DNA from: an uncultured Oxalobacteraceae bacterium | GTDB lineage: Bacteria > Pseudomonadota > Gammaproteobacteria > Burkholderiales > Burkholderiaceae_D | Direction: 5' to 3' | Assembly: GCA_903893945.1 (NCBI GenBank) | Contig: CAITOF010000034.1 | Span: forward strand, 1-64,000 | DNA length: 64,000 nucleotides | Part shown: in pieces, positions 36,488 through 46,424 of the stretch | How positions within the stretch are numbered: position 1 is the stretch's first letter | Layout of the letters: each line of letters starts with the position of its first letter | Program-made: the position numbers and the translations under genes | Notes under the pieces: model-generated | Database searches by the model: none | What the model was told of the DNA's origin: nothing | Seen by the model: only the letters and a program-made list of their open reading frames with translations

Positions 36488-37777
36488 ATGAATATGCGCA
36501 ATACTGAACTCTTTGAACGTGCTCAACTCACCACGCCAGGCGGCGTCAATTCTCCGGTTCGTGCTTTTCGGTCTGTCGGTGGTACGCCCCGGTTTATCAC
36601 ACGCGCAGAAGGCCCTTATTTCTGGGATGCCGACAATAAAAAATATATCGACTATATAGGCTCGTGGGGACCTGCAATCGCAGGACACGCTCACCCTGAG
36701 GTGGTTCACGCGGTTCAGGTCGCGGCGGCACGCGGCCTGAGTTTTGGCGCGCCGACCGAAGGCGAAATTTTAATGGCGGAAGAAATCTGCAAGCTGATGC
36801 CCTCCATCGAACAGGTTCGTCTGGTTTCCTCCGGAACCGAAGCCACCATGAGCGCACTGCGACTGGCGCGTGGTGCAACCGGGCGCGACAAGATCATCAA
36901 GTTTGAAGGTTGCTATCACGGCCATGCGGACGCCCTGCTGGTGAAGGCCGGCAGTGGCTTGCTCACTCTGGGTAATCCCAGTTCATCGGGCGTACCTGCC
37001 GATTTCACCAAACATACCCTGGTACTCGACTATAACAACCCGCAGCAGCTTGTGGACACATTTGCGGCGCTGGGCGACCAGATCGCCTGTGTGATTGTGG
37101 AACCGGTTGCCGGCAACATGAATTTGATCCGGGCCACACCCGAATTTCTTCAGACTATGCGCGAGCTCTGCACCCGGCACGGTGCCATCCTGATTTTCGA
37201 CGAAGTGATGTGCGGCTTCCGGGTTGCACTGGGCGGGGCGCAATCGATTTATCAGATCAAACCCGACATAACCGCGCTGGGAAAAGTCATCGGCGGCGGA
37301 TTGCCGGTTGCCGCGTTTGGCGGACGTGCTGACCTGATGGCGCACATGGCGCCATTAGGTGGTGTCTACCAGGCCGGCACCCTGTCCGGAAACCCTGTCG
37401 CGGTTGCAGCGGGATTAACAACCTTAAAACTGATTCAGGCAGACGGTTTTTATGACAAGCTCAGCACCCAGACTGCCAAACTGGCAAACGGTCTGACAAG
37501 GTTAGCCAAAGAAAATAACATCCGTTTCTGTGCTGATTCGATCGGCGGCATGTTCGGCCTGTATTTTACCGGACACGTGCCTGACAGTTATGCGGCGATG
37601 ATGCTGTCTGAAAAAGAAAAATTTAACCAGTTTTTCCATCTGATGCTGGATCGTGGCGTTTATCTTGCGCCGTCTGCCTTCGAAGCAGGTTTTGTCTCCG
37701 CGCAACACGACGACGCCGTGATTGCGGCAACGCTCCAATGTGCCGAACAGGCCTTTGCTGAAATGGGTCAGCGTTGA
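36488..37777 (+). CDS. hemL: glutamate-1-semialdehyde 2,1-aminomutase
   Basis: A 429-residue PLP enzyme making 5-aminolevulinate, the C5 pathway entry to haem. The PLP Lys is Lys266 in [16 protein letters not shown], and [16 protein letters not shown] and [10 protein letters not shown] are family motifs. Length is normal. With hemH and hemJ in the same window it belongs to the haem synthesis set. thiD next to hemL is a frequent betaproteobacterial neighbour pair. Confidence 0.97.
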   Translation: MNMRNTELFERAQLTTPGGVNSPVRAFRSVGGTPRFITRAEGPYFWDADNKKYIDYIGSWGPAIAGHAHPEVVHAVQVAAARGLSFGAPTEGEILMAEEICKLMPSIEQVRLVSSGTEATMSALRLARGATGRDKIIKFEGCYHGHADALLVKAGSGLLTLGNPSSSGVPADFTKHTLVLDYNNPQQLVDTFAALGDQIACVIVEPVAGNMNLIRATPEFLQTMRELCTRHGAILIFDEVMCGFRVALGGAQSIYQIKPDITALGKVIGGGLPVAAFGGRADLMAHMAPLGGVYQAGTLSGNPVAVAAGLTTLKLIQADGFYDKLSTQTAKLANGLTRLAKENNIRFCADSIGGMFGLYFTGHVPDSYAAMMLSEKEKFNQFFHLMLDRGVYLAPSAFEAGFVSAQHDDAVIAATLQCAEQAFAEMGQR

Positions 37778-37871
37778 GGTCCGCATCGGCGCTGATTTCA
37801 CTTATTTGTGGAACCTGCCCCATTTAACCTGACGCGCCGTATAAACCAGACTGGAAACAACAATTTTAATA

Positions 37872-37901
37872 TTGACTTTATGTATTTCCTGCCCAGATAA
37901 T
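37872..37901 (+). promoter_or_regulatory. probable sigma-70 promoter of kelch lipoprotein gene
   Basis: TTGACT (37872-37877), an 18-nt spacer and GATAAT (37896-37901), 30 nt before the start codon at 37931. The elements are near consensus. Confidence 0.5.
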
Positions 37902-37930
37902 GCCTGTCCTAATTATGAAAAGAAATTATT

Positions 37931-39385
37931 ATGTTTGCAACAAGAGTTAACCGTTATGCCCGTTATGTGGTTTTCGCTGCAGTCGCTGGTAGCTTGCTGG
38001 CTGGCTGCAAAGGGCATGGCTCCTCATCCACAACGATTCCCCAATCATTGACCAACTGGACATGGAAAGCGGGCACCAATGCCGCGAATGGTCTGGGGTA
38101 CTACGTATCCGAAGGTACTGCGACCACAACCGGCCTGCCGAGCGGGCGTTATGGCGCCATGAGCTGGAAAGACAGCAGCGGCCAATTCTGGGTGTTCAGC
38201 GGCGTTGGCGGTGTCAGTGACATGTGGAGATTCAATACGACAACCTTGCAATGGGCCTGGATGGCCGGCAACGCGAGTACCGCGACGAATACCACGGCCG
38301 TATACGGAACCATCGGAGTTGCCGCGTCGACCAACTTACCCGGGCAGCGCGATTCCGGCGCCACCTGGACCGATGCGTCGGGTAACCTCTGGATGTTTGG
38401 CGGTTACGGAACGGACTCAAACGGCCTGATCGGCTATCTGAATGACGTATGGATGTTCAATCCCGTATCAAATCTGTGGACCTGGGAAGGCGCTGCAGGC
38501 TCTGATCAGGCCGGTTCGTTGTCGGCTCCTGTTGTTTGGGGTACGCAAGGCACTGCGTCGACGTCCAACCAACCTGCGCCGCGCAGCAACAGCGCGTTCT
38601 GGAAAGATGCTTCAGGTAATTTCTGGATGTTTGGTGGCGAGGGCTATTTAAACAATACGACGGGTGTTCAAAATGACTTGTGGGAGTTTAATCCAACCAC
38701 ACTGGCATGGACCTGGGTAGGTGGTTCACAATTGCAAGCGGTAAAGGGTGTCTACGGCACCATCGGTGTTGCATCGGCGGCAAATTTGCCCGGCGCGCGG
38801 CAATCGGCAACGACCTGGGTTGATTCTACCGGGACGTTCTGGATGTATGGCGGTACGGGTGTGGACGCAGCCGGGACGGTTGGTCAGCTCGGTGATTTGT
38901 GGAAATTCTCCACTGCCACCCATCAATGGACCTGGGTATCAGGTTCCAGTACGGTGAACAACCTCGGTGTCTATGGCACAAATGCGGTCGCTGCAACGAC
39001 CAATCTGCCGGGCGCACGTTCGGGTGCTGCCGGTTGGATCGACAGCAGTAATAACTTGTGGTTATTCGGTGGCTATGGCATTAACGGAATACCCACCGGT
39101 GTTAACCTGAGCACTACCACAGGCACTCTCGTCATATTGAACGACCTTTGGGAGTATCAGGCTTCCACAAAACAGTGGGTCTGGTACAACGGATCTTACA
39201 ATGGTAGTGCCGCCGGTTACTATGGAACATTAGGTTTGCTTAGCGCAGGCAATATGCCAGGTAGCCGCTATGCTGCTTCAGTCTGGAACGATTCAAGTGG
39301 GAACTTCTGGCTTTTTGGTGGCGAAGGCTATGATGCCGCAGGTACCAATGGTCGCCTTGGCGACGTATGGAATTTTGTCCCCTGA
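37931..39385 (+). CDS. six-bladed kelch-repeat lipoprotein
   Basis: A 484-residue secreted protein. A lipobox LLAGC (Cys26) ends the signal peptide, indicating a lipoprotein. The rest is six repeats of about 70-80 residues, each with a W/NLPGxR motif, a W-x-DxSGNxWxFGG strand, a ND(L/V)W-x-F strand and a WTW strand: a kelch-type beta-propeller with N- and C-terminal strands that can close the ring. Catalytic residues of galactose oxidase are not evident. It has its own promoter and terminator. It probably acts in cell-surface binding; ligand unknown. Confidence 0.82.
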   Translation: MFATRVNRYARYVVFAAVAGSLLAGCKGHGSSSTTIPQSLTNWTWKAGTNAANGLGYYVSEGTATTTGLPSGRYGAMSWKDSSGQFWVFSGVGGVSDMWRFNTTTLQWAWMAGNASTATNTTAVYGTIGVAASTNLPGQRDSGATWTDASGNLWMFGGYGTDSNGLIGYLNDVWMFNPVSNLWTWEGAAGSDQAGSLSAPVVWGTQGTASTSNQPAPRSNSAFWKDASGNFWMFGGEGYLNNTTGVQNDLWEFNPTTLAWTWVGGSQLQAVKGVYGTIGVASAANLPGARQSATTWVDSTGTFWMYGGTGVDAAGTVGQLGDLWKFSTATHQWTWVSGSSTVNNLGVYGTNAVAATTNLPGARSGAAGWIDSSNNLWLFGGYGINGIPTGVNLSTTTGTLVILNDLWEYQASTKQWVWYNGSYNGSAAGYYGTLGLLSAGNMPGSRYAASVWNDSSGNFWLFGGEGYDAAGTNGRLGDVWNFVP

Positions 39386-39410
39386 TTCCCTGTCTATCAA
39401 GTTAAAAAAT

Positions 39411-39445
39411 ACGACCCGCTCAGCAATTGACCGGGTCGTTTTTTT
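39411..39445 (+). terminator. rho-independent terminator after kelch gene
   Basis: ACGACCCG (39411-39418), 13-nt loop, CGGGTCGT (39432-39439), then a run of T. It lies 25 nt after the stop codon. Confidence 0.85.
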
Positions 39446-39489
39446 ATCGGTAATGCCTTGACCAGAACAGTGCGCGGCGCTGGATCAGT

Positions 39490-40509
39490 TCAGAAAATAT
39501 GCCGCAATCCCAATTGAACGCGTGTGACCGACTTGCCAGCCACATCGGTATTTACCGACGAATCTGCATCATTTAACGTGTAGGAAACCGCTGCATATAA
39601 ATTCGTATGCCGGGATAAATAATAATTGTAGCCAAGCGCATACTGGCCAGAATTCATTGCGCCCGCATGTCTGTTTTCGGTGTATTTATAATCGCCGAAA
39701 AATGAATCCTGGCCTGACGGCAACGTGAAGCCAAGCAGGTAACTCTGCGATTTATAACCCTCGCCCTGCGTGGTCTGATCAAATGCCAGATGCAATCGGA
39801 CCTTGCCGGCATCAACGACACTCCCCAGAAAATGGGATTTATAAGTGCTGGTATCAATCAGTGAGCTTGCATTATTCATTTCGTGATAGGCGTAAACCAC
39901 CTTGACGGGCCCATTCAGGTAACGTAAAGACAGGCCTGACTGACTGTCCGCGCTGACGTCGCCTGACTGTCCGCCGAAACTATAGGCGACGGACGCACTG
40001 AAGTTTCCTGTCGTTACCGGGGAGCTGTAAACGATGGCATTGTCCATGCGAGTATCAATCGACGCAAAGCCGGAGTTTCTTCCAAAAAGGGTTGTCATAT
40101 CGCCGGTGGTGCCGGTATTGAAAGGATCAATCGAGTCGTATGCGAGAAAGATGGGGGTGTACTGACGCCCCATCGTTGTGGTGCCCCAGACACCGCTGAA
40201 ACCGGCAAACGCCTGCCGACCAAAAAGTCGGCCGCCCTGTCCGGATGTGCCGTCGTTAATATTAATTCCAGCTTCGAGTACATAAATGGCTCGTAATCCG
40301 TCGCCCAATTCTTCCTCGCCTTTAAGACCCAGCCGCGGTCCGGATTCGATACCGCTTTCCAGTGATGTCAAAGCCCCCGCTGAATTCCCGTTACTGTAGG
40401 AGAATCCCGCATCCATAACGCCATACAGCTTTTGTGTCGATTGTGCAAAAGCGCCCGGTAGCGCTCCTGCAGCGAGAATCGCCAGAATCAATTTACCTGC
40501 CATCCCCAT
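39490..40509 (-). CDS. Gram-negative trimeric porin
   Basis: A 339-residue outer membrane porin of the betaproteobacterial Gram-neg_porins (OmpC-like/porin_4) type. Signal peptide about residues 1-22 (ending GAFA|QS), start of mature strand KLYGVMDAGFSY, constriction-loop region around RQYTPIFLAYDSIDPF, and C-terminal Phe in QLGLRHIF for BAM recognition. The frame opens upstream at 40554 from a GTG, but the ATG at 40509 has a CTGGAG site. It is paralogous to the next porin but lacks its PhaR-like sites. Confidence 0.9.
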   Translation of the reverse strand: MGMAGKLILAILAAGALPGAFAQSTQKLYGVMDAGFSYSNGNSAGALTSLESGIESGPRLGLKGEEELGDGLRAIYVLEAGININDGTSGQGGRLFGRQAFAGFSGVWGTTTMGRQYTPIFLAYDSIDPFNTGTTGDMTTLFGRNSGFASIDTRMDNAIVYSSPVTTGNFSASVAYSFGGQSGDVSADSQSGLSLRYLNGPVKVVYAYHEMNNASSLIDTSTYKSHFLGSVVDAGKVRLHLAFDQTTQGEGYKSQSYLLGFTLPSGQDSFFGDYKYTENRHAGAMNSGQYALGYNYYLSRHTNLYAAVSYTLNDADSSVNTDVAGKSVTRVQLGLRHIF

Positions 40510-40612
40510 GCTTACTCCAGAAAATTTTTTATTAACCCGACGACAGTTCAGCACTCATCATGGCTGACAGGTCCGCAATGCCATGCACTTGAAACTAATT
40601 ACAGTAAAAAAA

Positions 40613-40650
40613 TGGCCTCAAAGTCTGTCGGACTTTAAGGCCACTTTTTT
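40613..40650 (-). terminator. terminator between the two porin genes
   Basis: TGGCCT-C-AAAGTC pairs with GACTTT-A-AGGCCA (40613-40625 with 40631-40643) with one mismatch. It has A residues on the left and T residues on the right, so it can terminate the upstream porin at 40679 on the minus strand. Confidence 0.75.
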
Positions 40651-40678
40651 TACGATACAACAGGTCAGCTGATCCGGG

Positions 40679-41734
40679 TTAGAACGTATGCCTCAAACCT
40701 GCCTGAATTGTCCCGACCGATTTACCCGGGGTTTCAGTATCAATCGACGAATTGGACTGGTTTTGTACGTACGTATAGGCGGTATAAACGTTGGTGCGTT
40801 TAGACAGATTATAGGTATATCCAACCGCATACTGATCCGCGTCGGCACTGTCCACTATCTTATTTTTTTTGTGCGTATAGTCGGCAAACACGGCATGCGC
40901 TCCAACAGGCAGTGTTAACCCGAACAGATAGTCTTCGGTCTTAAATCGCGGGCCCTGTTCATTCTGGTCATAAGCAGCATGCAGTTTTACAAGACCAAAA
41001 TCATAGGCTGCACCAATAAAGTTCGTTCTGAATGTATCGGTCAATGCACCTTCGACCGTGGTCTTCTCATTGTTGGCCTCGTGATAAGCATAAGACACCG
41101 TCAACGGACCGTTCAGGTAGCCCAGCGATGCCCCGACCTGACTTTGTGCGGACAGATCACCGGCAAAACCCCCAAAACCGTACGCCGCTGACGCTTTAAA
41201 GCCATTCAGATTGTCCGGTGCCTCGTAAACGACAGCGTTACTCATTCGTTGATAGTCGGAGGTGTACAGGTTATTGATGCCAAAGAAGTTATTGATGTTC
41301 GCTGCGAAGCCGTTCATGAATGGATCAATGGCGCCATACGCATTATACAGCGGCGTAAATTGTCGTCCGAGTTTTAGCGTACCGAAATTACCAGTCAGAC
41401 CAACATAGGCCTGGCTGCCGAACAGGTTGGTATCATGGGATTTCCGCACATTATAATCGATGCTATCCAGACCGGTGTTGCCCCGGTTGAGTTCCACACC
41501 GGCTTCCAATAAAAATAACGCTTTTAGACCGTCACCCATATCTTCGGTGCCCGCAAAACCGAAACGCGAATAAGATTGCTGACCACTTGACAATTTAGTC
41601 ACTATGCCCGCAGGTTTTGTGCCGTTAATTGAGCTGACACCGGCATCCAGTGTCCCATAAACGGTGACGTTTGATTGCGCCGACACGGAGCCAAAAGCAC
41701 CCATAAATGCCATAGCGAGTAAAACTTTTTTCAT
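40679..41734 (-). CDS. Gram-negative trimeric porin
   Basis: A 351-residue outer membrane porin. Signal peptide MKKVLLAMAFMGAFGSVSA, mature start QSNVTVYGTLDAGVSS, constriction-loop segment RQFTPLYNAYGAIDPF, and C-terminal AGLRHTF. It is a paralogue of the porin at 39490-40509, and each has its own control region. Two PhaR-like motifs lie upstream (41838-41850 and 41964-41978). It may admit a carbon source or be tuned to storage state, but that is inference. Confidence 0.92.
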   Translation of the reverse strand: MKKVLLAMAFMGAFGSVSAQSNVTVYGTLDAGVSSINGTKPAGIVTKLSSGQQSYSRFGFAGTEDMGDGLKALFLLEAGVELNRGNTGLDSIDYNVRKSHDTNLFGSQAYVGLTGNFGTLKLGRQFTPLYNAYGAIDPFMNGFAANINNFFGINNLYTSDYQRMSNAVVYEAPDNLNGFKASAAYGFGGFAGDLSAQSQVGASLGYLNGPLTVSYAYHEANNEKTTVEGALTDTFRTNFIGAAYDFGLVKLHAAYDQNEQGPRFKTEDYLFGLTLPVGAHAVFADYTHKKNKIVDSADADQYAVGYTYNLSKRTNVYTAYTYVQNQSNSSIDTETPGKSVGTIQAGLRHTF

Positions 41735-41837
41735 GTTAATGTATCTTTCCTAAAAGAATTAAACGACGTTTTCGCCGAATTCAGCATGAATCGTGCGAAA
41801 TCATCACAAGTGGCAGCAATACTCAATTATTAATTTT

Positions 41838-41850
41838 TTGCAATGCAGCA
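41838..41850. promoter_or_regulatory. PhaR-like site near porin gene
   Basis: TTGCAATGCAGCA; read on the minus strand it is TGCTGCATTGCAA, with the core TGC-ATT-GCA. This is the closest match in the window to motifs reported for PHB-regulon operators. It lies about 105 nt upstream of the porin start codon. Confidence 0.45.
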
Positions 41851-41963
41851 GGAAAAATTCATTAATACAACAAACACCCCATTTGTTGCCTTATTCATCA
41901 TTGAATTGAACCTGAACATGCTTTTCGCTGGCCGATGAGCCATTAAAAATAGTAATTTACTAA

Positions 41964-41978
41964 TTGCTGCGACGCACA
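41964..41978. promoter_or_regulatory. second PhaR-like site near porin gene
   Basis: TTGCTGCGACGCACA, core TGC-GAC-GCA (41968-41976). It shares TGCGACGCACA exactly with the site at 23890 before the phasin gene. Confidence 0.45.
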
Positions 41979-42092
41979 TTGGTATATGCTTTATGGACTT
42001 TAACGTTATCATTTAGCTACGTCAACCTCGCAAATATACGGTATTTAATTTGTATATTTAGCTTGTTTATTCAGCAATAATTCTGCGGGCGA

Positions 42093-43322
42093 CTAATGGG
42101 TCAGCGGCTCTGAACGCGCTTTTTTTGACAGGTGCCAGCACAACATGGCACAACAGGCGAATCCGAACTGGCCATAGGCCAGCCAGACAGGAGAATGATC
42201 AAGAATCGGCGCTATCACCCCGGCCACTATGCCGGCCAGGAACGTGACCACACAGGATTGACAGGACGCGACGATACCGCGGGTATTCGGAAACAGATCC
42301 AACGTCATTAACGTCACTCCGGGCGCCACCAGTGACATGCCTATGGCATAAAAAAACAGGGGAACCACCGACCATGGAATTGCGGCGGGAAAAAACAGGT
42401 GGTACGTGACATTGCAGACAGCGGCGCCGGTCAGGAAAAAATAGCCGATCCGGACCTGCCGGTTCAGGGGAATCCGTCCAGCCAGCCGGTTTGCACCCAA
42501 TGCACCAAGAAAAATCCCGCCCACCATCGGTACAAACTGCCATGCAAACTGATGCGCGGAAAGGCCTAAATGCCGGGTCAGAAACACCGGTGCCGACGCA
42601 ACATACAGAAACAGGCCGGCAAAATTGAAGGCGATGGTGCCTGACTGCAGATGAAATGCCGCCGATCCGAACACCGATTTATAACTGGCGGCCAGAACAG
42701 GAACACTGAATTCATGGCGATTTTCTTTGGGCAGCGATTCCGGCAGGAAGCGAAAACAGAACCCGAATAACGCCACCGTGTAAAAAAATAAAAACAGGAA
42801 TATCGAGCGCCAGTCCAGAAGTGTGACGATCCACCCGCCCAGCACCGGAGCAAGCGCAGGAGCAATTGAAAAAATCATGGTTACCAGCGACAGCAACCGC
42901 TGTGCTGCCGGTCCGGAATACAGATCGCGAATGATCGCGCGCCCGACCACCATGCCGGCACCCGCCGAGAGTCCCTGCAAGATACGGAATACCCATAAAT
43001 AATGGATGGTATGTGCCGATGCGCATCCCAGCGTGGCAACCGCAAACACGAACAGCGCCACCAGAATGATGTTGCGGCGGCCCAGCGCGTCGGATATCGC
43101 GCCGTGCCATAGCATCATGAAAGCGAACGACAGCATGTACGCCGTCAAGGTCTGCTGGACTTCAATGGCACTGGTGTTCAGAGATGACTGAATGGCCGGA
43201 AAAGCGGGCAGATAGGTATCCACCGAAAACGGGCCCAGCATCGCCAGTGCGGCCAGCAGCATGGCTAAATGGATCCGTTGTTTGCGTGTCGACGACGGGG
43301 TGGTCAGTGGGTTTGCAGACAT
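42093..43322 (-). CDS. Bcr/CflA-family MFS drug efflux transporter
   Basis: A 409-residue, 12-segment major facilitator. FSVDTYLPAFPAIQSSLNTSAIEVQQTLTAYMLSFAFMMLWHGAISDALGRRNIIL is the Bcr/CflA N-terminal signature with motif A, and RILQGLSAGAGMVVGRAIIRD is motif B. It exports drugs or small metabolites by proton antiport. The gene starts 43 nt after the THUMP methyltransferase gene ends on the same strand, so co-transcription is possible. Confidence 0.92.
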   Translation of the reverse strand: MSANPLTTPSSTRKQRIHLAMLLAALAMLGPFSVDTYLPAFPAIQSSLNTSAIEVQQTLTAYMLSFAFMMLWHGAISDALGRRNIILVALFVFAVATLGCASAHTIHYLWVFRILQGLSAGAGMVVGRAIIRDLYSGPAAQRLLSLVTMIFSIAPALAPVLGGWIVTLLDWRSIFLFLFFYTVALFGFCFRFLPESLPKENRHEFSVPVLAASYKSVFGSAAFHLQSGTIAFNFAGLFLYVASAPVFLTRHLGLSAHQFAWQFVPMVGGIFLGALGANRLAGRIPLNRQVRIGYFFLTGAAVCNVTYHLFFPAAIPWSVVPLFFYAIGMSLVAPGVTLMTLDLFPNTRGIVASCQSCVVTFLAGIVAGVIAPILDHSPVWLAYGQFGFACCAMLCWHLSKKARSEPLTH

Positions 43323-43365
43323 AAATTAACTTCAGTCATACCAGGTGGTCGTGGAAAGGCAGAGT

Positions 43366-44574
43366 TCATTTCGGCTTGGCGGCGTCCCGTCGGTTAAACC
43401 CTGCCACCATGTCAAACCGGAACAGACGGCACTCAAGTGCGCCATTAAAAAACGGCGTCTTGCGCGACTCTTTTAATCGCATCATCTTGGGCAGCGTCAG
43501 GTCGGCAGTGAACAGAAACACCTGCCAGCCTGCGAAACGCTGCTTTAACGTGGCGCTGAACGCGCTGAAAAACGCCGTGGCCAGTTCATCGGTTTCCAGC
43601 GTACTGTCGCCTCGCACACCGATGCGTTCACCATAGGGGGGATTGGTCAGCAGGATGCCGGGGGTGTCGCCCGGGGCCTGAATCTGCTGGGCTTCAATCT
43701 GTTTCAGGGGAACATCGAAATCGATCCCCGCCTTGTTCAGATTGTTGCGCGACATGACCACCATATCGCCTGAAATATCACTGCCGAAAATAGTCGGGGC
43801 GCCGGTAATTTTTCTGACCTTAATGGCCGCCTTGATCGCGTTCCAGCTTTCCTCATCAAAATTGCCAAATTTCTCGAAGGCGAATTCACGGTGTAATCCG
43901 GGCGGTATGCCTGCCAGCATTTGCGCGGCCTCGGCCAGAATGGTACCGGAACCACACATCGGATCCAGCAGTGTCATGCCAGGCTTCCAGCCGGCGACAC
44001 GTAACAGGCCGGCGGCCAGGTTTTCACGCAATGGCGCATCGCCGGTTTCCAGACGCCAGCCACGTTTGAACAGGGGTTCACCGCTGGTATCGATATACAG
44101 CGTGAAATTGCGTGCATCCAGAAAACCGACGATCCGGATATCCGGTGTCTGTGTGTCGACCGAAGGGCGCGCATTATAAAGATCACGAAACCGGTCGCAC
44201 ACCGCATCCTTGATTTTCAGGGTCGTAAATTCAAGACTCCGCAAGGGTGACTTGATGGCAGTGACATCGACCCGAAGGGTGTGGTGCAGGCTGAACCAGT
44301 TCTCCCAGGGCTGCTCCAGGGTCAGATCATAAATATCATTTTCCGTGCTATAGCTGCGGTGCCCCATGCGCAACAGAACCCGCGAGGCGATCCGTGAATG
44401 CAGGTTGACCTGATAGGAATCGGTTATCAGGCCCGAACAATGCACACCACCGGGTACCTGGTTATGAATCTGCAGGGTCGGTGCGTGCAGCGACGAAATT
44501 TCCGCCAGTTCGTCCGCCAGTGCCTGTTCCATGCCGCGCGGGCAGGGACAAAAATAGGAATACTTGTGTGTCAT
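43366..44574 (-). CDS. THUMP-domain class I rRNA methyltransferase
   Basis: A 402-residue protein with an N-terminal THUMP RNA-binding domain (about 45-165) and a Rossmann methyltransferase domain. DPMCGSGTILAEAAQ binds S-adenosylmethionine, and LLTNPPYGERIG is the NPPY catalytic motif of N2-guanine or N6-adenine methyltransferases. It resembles the N-terminal part of RlmL, whose E. coli form is a fusion with RlmK; here only the RlmL-like part is present, as usual in betaproteobacteria. Confidence 0.9.
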   Translation of the reverse strand: MTHKYSYFCPCPRGMEQALADELAEISSLHAPTLQIHNQVPGGVHCSGLITDSYQVNLHSRIASRVLLRMGHRSYSTENDIYDLTLEQPWENWFSLHHTLRVDVTAIKSPLRSLEFTTLKIKDAVCDRFRDLYNARPSVDTQTPDIRIVGFLDARNFTLYIDTSGEPLFKRGWRLETGDAPLRENLAAGLLRVAGWKPGMTLLDPMCGSGTILAEAAQMLAGIPPGLHREFAFEKFGNFDEESWNAIKAAIKVRKITGAPTIFGSDISGDMVVMSRNNLNKAGIDFDVPLKQIEAQQIQAPGDTPGILLTNPPYGERIGVRGDSTLETDELATAFFSAFSATLKQRFAGWQVFLFTADLTLPKMMRLKESRKTPFFNGALECRLFRFDMVAGFNRRDAAKPK

Positions 44575-44683
44575 GGGATACCCTTTATCCGTTCATTTAA
44601 TGGCGACCTGCGCCGTTGATCATCGTCGTTTCGCCGCCTTCACCGGTCCCGGTCCGTTTCACTGCCAACCCGGCCGGCGCGAA

Positions 44684-45112
44684 CTAGAACGGCTTGACCA
44701 CGACCAGGCAAACGACAGCCAGCAGCAGGAGCACCGGAATCTCATTGAAATACCGGTACCAGACGTGGCCACGCTGATTCTTCCCCTGCTCGAATTTTTT
44801 CAATAAACTGCCGCACGCGTGCTGATAGCCGATAATCAGCACCACGAGTCCAAGTTTGGCGTGCATCCAGCCGTTTCCTTCGCCACGGCCGATGCCGTAG
44901 TACAGAAACAGTATCAGTCCAAGCACGATCGCCACCACGCCAAGCCAAGACGTGAAGCGGTATAACTTGCGCGCCATTTTCAGCAAGCGTTCGGTCACCG
45001 GACCGGCAGCGGATCCGTCTTCCGCAAGATTCACAAAAATGCGCGGCAGATAAAAAAGTCCGGCAAACCAGGACATCACGAAAACAATATGTAAGGCTTT
45101 AATCCACAGCAT
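44684..45112 (-). CDS. hemJ: HemJ/CopD-family membrane protein (protoporphyrinogen oxidase candidate)
   Basis: A 142-residue four-helix membrane protein of the UPF0093/HemJ family. Conserved features are the N-terminal LWIKALHIVFVMSWFAGLFYLPRIFVN with its His, a second segment WMHAKLGLVVLIIGYQHA with a His, and RYFNEIPVLLLLAVV near the end. HemJ oxidises protoporphyrinogen IX in bacteria lacking HemG/HemY. The upstream frame runs to 45163, inside proA, but the ATG at 45112 is the natural start, 16 nt after proA. Confidence 0.85.
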   Translation of the reverse strand: MLWIKALHIVFVMSWFAGLFYLPRIFVNLAEDGSAAGPVTERLLKMARKLYRFTSWLGVVAIVLGLILFLYYGIGRGEGNGWMHAKLGLVVLIIGYQHACGSLLKKFEQGKNQRGHVWYRYFNEIPVLLLLAVVCLVVVKPF

Positions 45113-45128
45113 GGCGATCCCTGATCTG

Positions 45129-46406
45129 TTAGTGTCGAATTTCACCGTGGCCAAAGACCACATATTTTACTGAGGTTAATCCCTGCAGACCCACAGGTCC
45201 GCGGGCATGCAGTTTATCGGTTGATATACCAATTTCAGCGCCAAGACCAAACTCGAAGCCGTCCGCAAAACGTGTCGACGCGTTCACCATCACCGAAGCC
45301 GAATCGACCTCGCGCATGAAACGCAGCGCGCGGGTATAGTTCTCGGTCACAATGGTATCAGTGTGCTGCGACGAATATTGATTGATGTGAGTGATTGCCT
45401 CATCAACATCGGCCACAATTCTGACCGACAGGATGGCGTCCAGGTATTCGGTACTCCAGTCCTGCGCGGTGGCCCGGGTCAGCAGCGGATAGCCGTCAAG
45501 TATCGCCAGCGCTTCCTCATCGCCGCGCAGTTCGACCTTTTTGCCCGCATACAGCGGAGCCAGCAGGGGCAGTATGTGCCCTGCTGCGGCACGCGCCACA
45601 AGCAGGGTTTCCATCGTGTTGCAGGTGCCGTAACGATGGCATTTTGCATTAAACGCGATATCGACGGCCTTTGCCGGATCGGCCTGGTCGTCAATATAAA
45701 CATGACAGATGCCGTCCAGATGTTTAATCATCGGTACCGTGGCTTCGTCCATCAGGCGCTGTATGAGTCCTTTGCCGCCGCGTGGCACGATCACGTCAAC
45801 GTAGCCGGACATTGTAATCAGTTTTCCAACCGCAGCACGATCGGTGGTTTCAATAACCTGCACGGCGTCAGACGGCAGTCCGGCACCGACCAGGCCTTCC
45901 TGAACCAGCTTTGCCAGCACCTGATTGCAATGAATCGCTTCGGAACCGCCCCGCAAAATAGTCGCATTGCCACTTTTGATGCACAATCCGGCTGCGTCGA
46001 CCGTCACGTTCGGCCTCGCTTCGTAAATGATCCCAATCACACCCAACGGGACGCGCATCTGTCCAACCTGAATGCCGCTGGGCCGGTATTTCAGGTCACT
46101 GATTTCTCCGACCGGATCAGCCAGCGCAGCAATCTGCAGCAACCCTTCGGCCATGGTGTCGATCGCCTGGTCGGACAGACTTAACCGGTCCAGCAAAGCG
46201 CTGGCCAGACCGGTCGCCTGCGCTGACTGCAGGTCCTGCCGGTTGGCGTCGCGGATGGCCTTGCGTTCCCGCAGGATCGCCGCTGAAATCAGTCGCAATG
46301 CATGATCTTTCTGCATACTGGACGCCCGGGCCATGAATCGACTGGCCTGTTTCGCCCGCAGCCCCACCTCCTGCATGTAATTTTCCATATCCATAAAATT
46401 GATCAT
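45129..46406 (-). CDS. proA: glutamate-5-semialdehyde dehydrogenase
   Basis: A 425-residue aldehyde dehydrogenase of proline synthesis, reducing gamma-glutamyl phosphate. The catalytic Cys is in [14 protein letters not shown], and [39 protein letters not shown] is a strong family signature. It lies 18 nt after holA and 16 nt before hemJ in a compact operon. Several Met codons near the start make the exact start uncertain by a few residues. Confidence 0.96.
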   Translation of the reverse strand: MINFMDMENYMQEVGLRAKQASRFMARASSMQKDHALRLISAAILRERKAIRDANRQDLQSAQATGLASALLDRLSLSDQAIDTMAEGLLQIAALADPVGEISDLKYRPSGIQVGQMRVPLGVIGIIYEARPNVTVDAAGLCIKSGNATILRGGSEAIHCNQVLAKLVQEGLVGAGLPSDAVQVIETTDRAAVGKLITMSGYVDVIVPRGGKGLIQRLMDEATVPMIKHLDGICHVYIDDQADPAKAVDIAFNAKCHRYGTCNTMETLLVARAAAGHILPLLAPLYAGKKVELRGDEEALAILDGYPLLTRATAQDWSTEYLDAILSVRIVADVDEAITHINQYSSQHTDTIVTENYTRALRFMREVDSASVMVNASTRFADGFEFGLGAEIGISTDKLHARGPVGLQGLTSVKYVVFGHGEIRH

Positions 46407-46424
46407 TCCGTTTGAAGTTGGCCG

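Larger units (their letters stand above)
41735..42092. other. 358-nt control region upstream of the porin gene
   Basis: AT-rich DNA with no convincing gene. It holds two PhaR-like motifs and probably the porin promoter. The 60-codon frame on the minus strand here has no family pattern. Confidence 0.6.
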
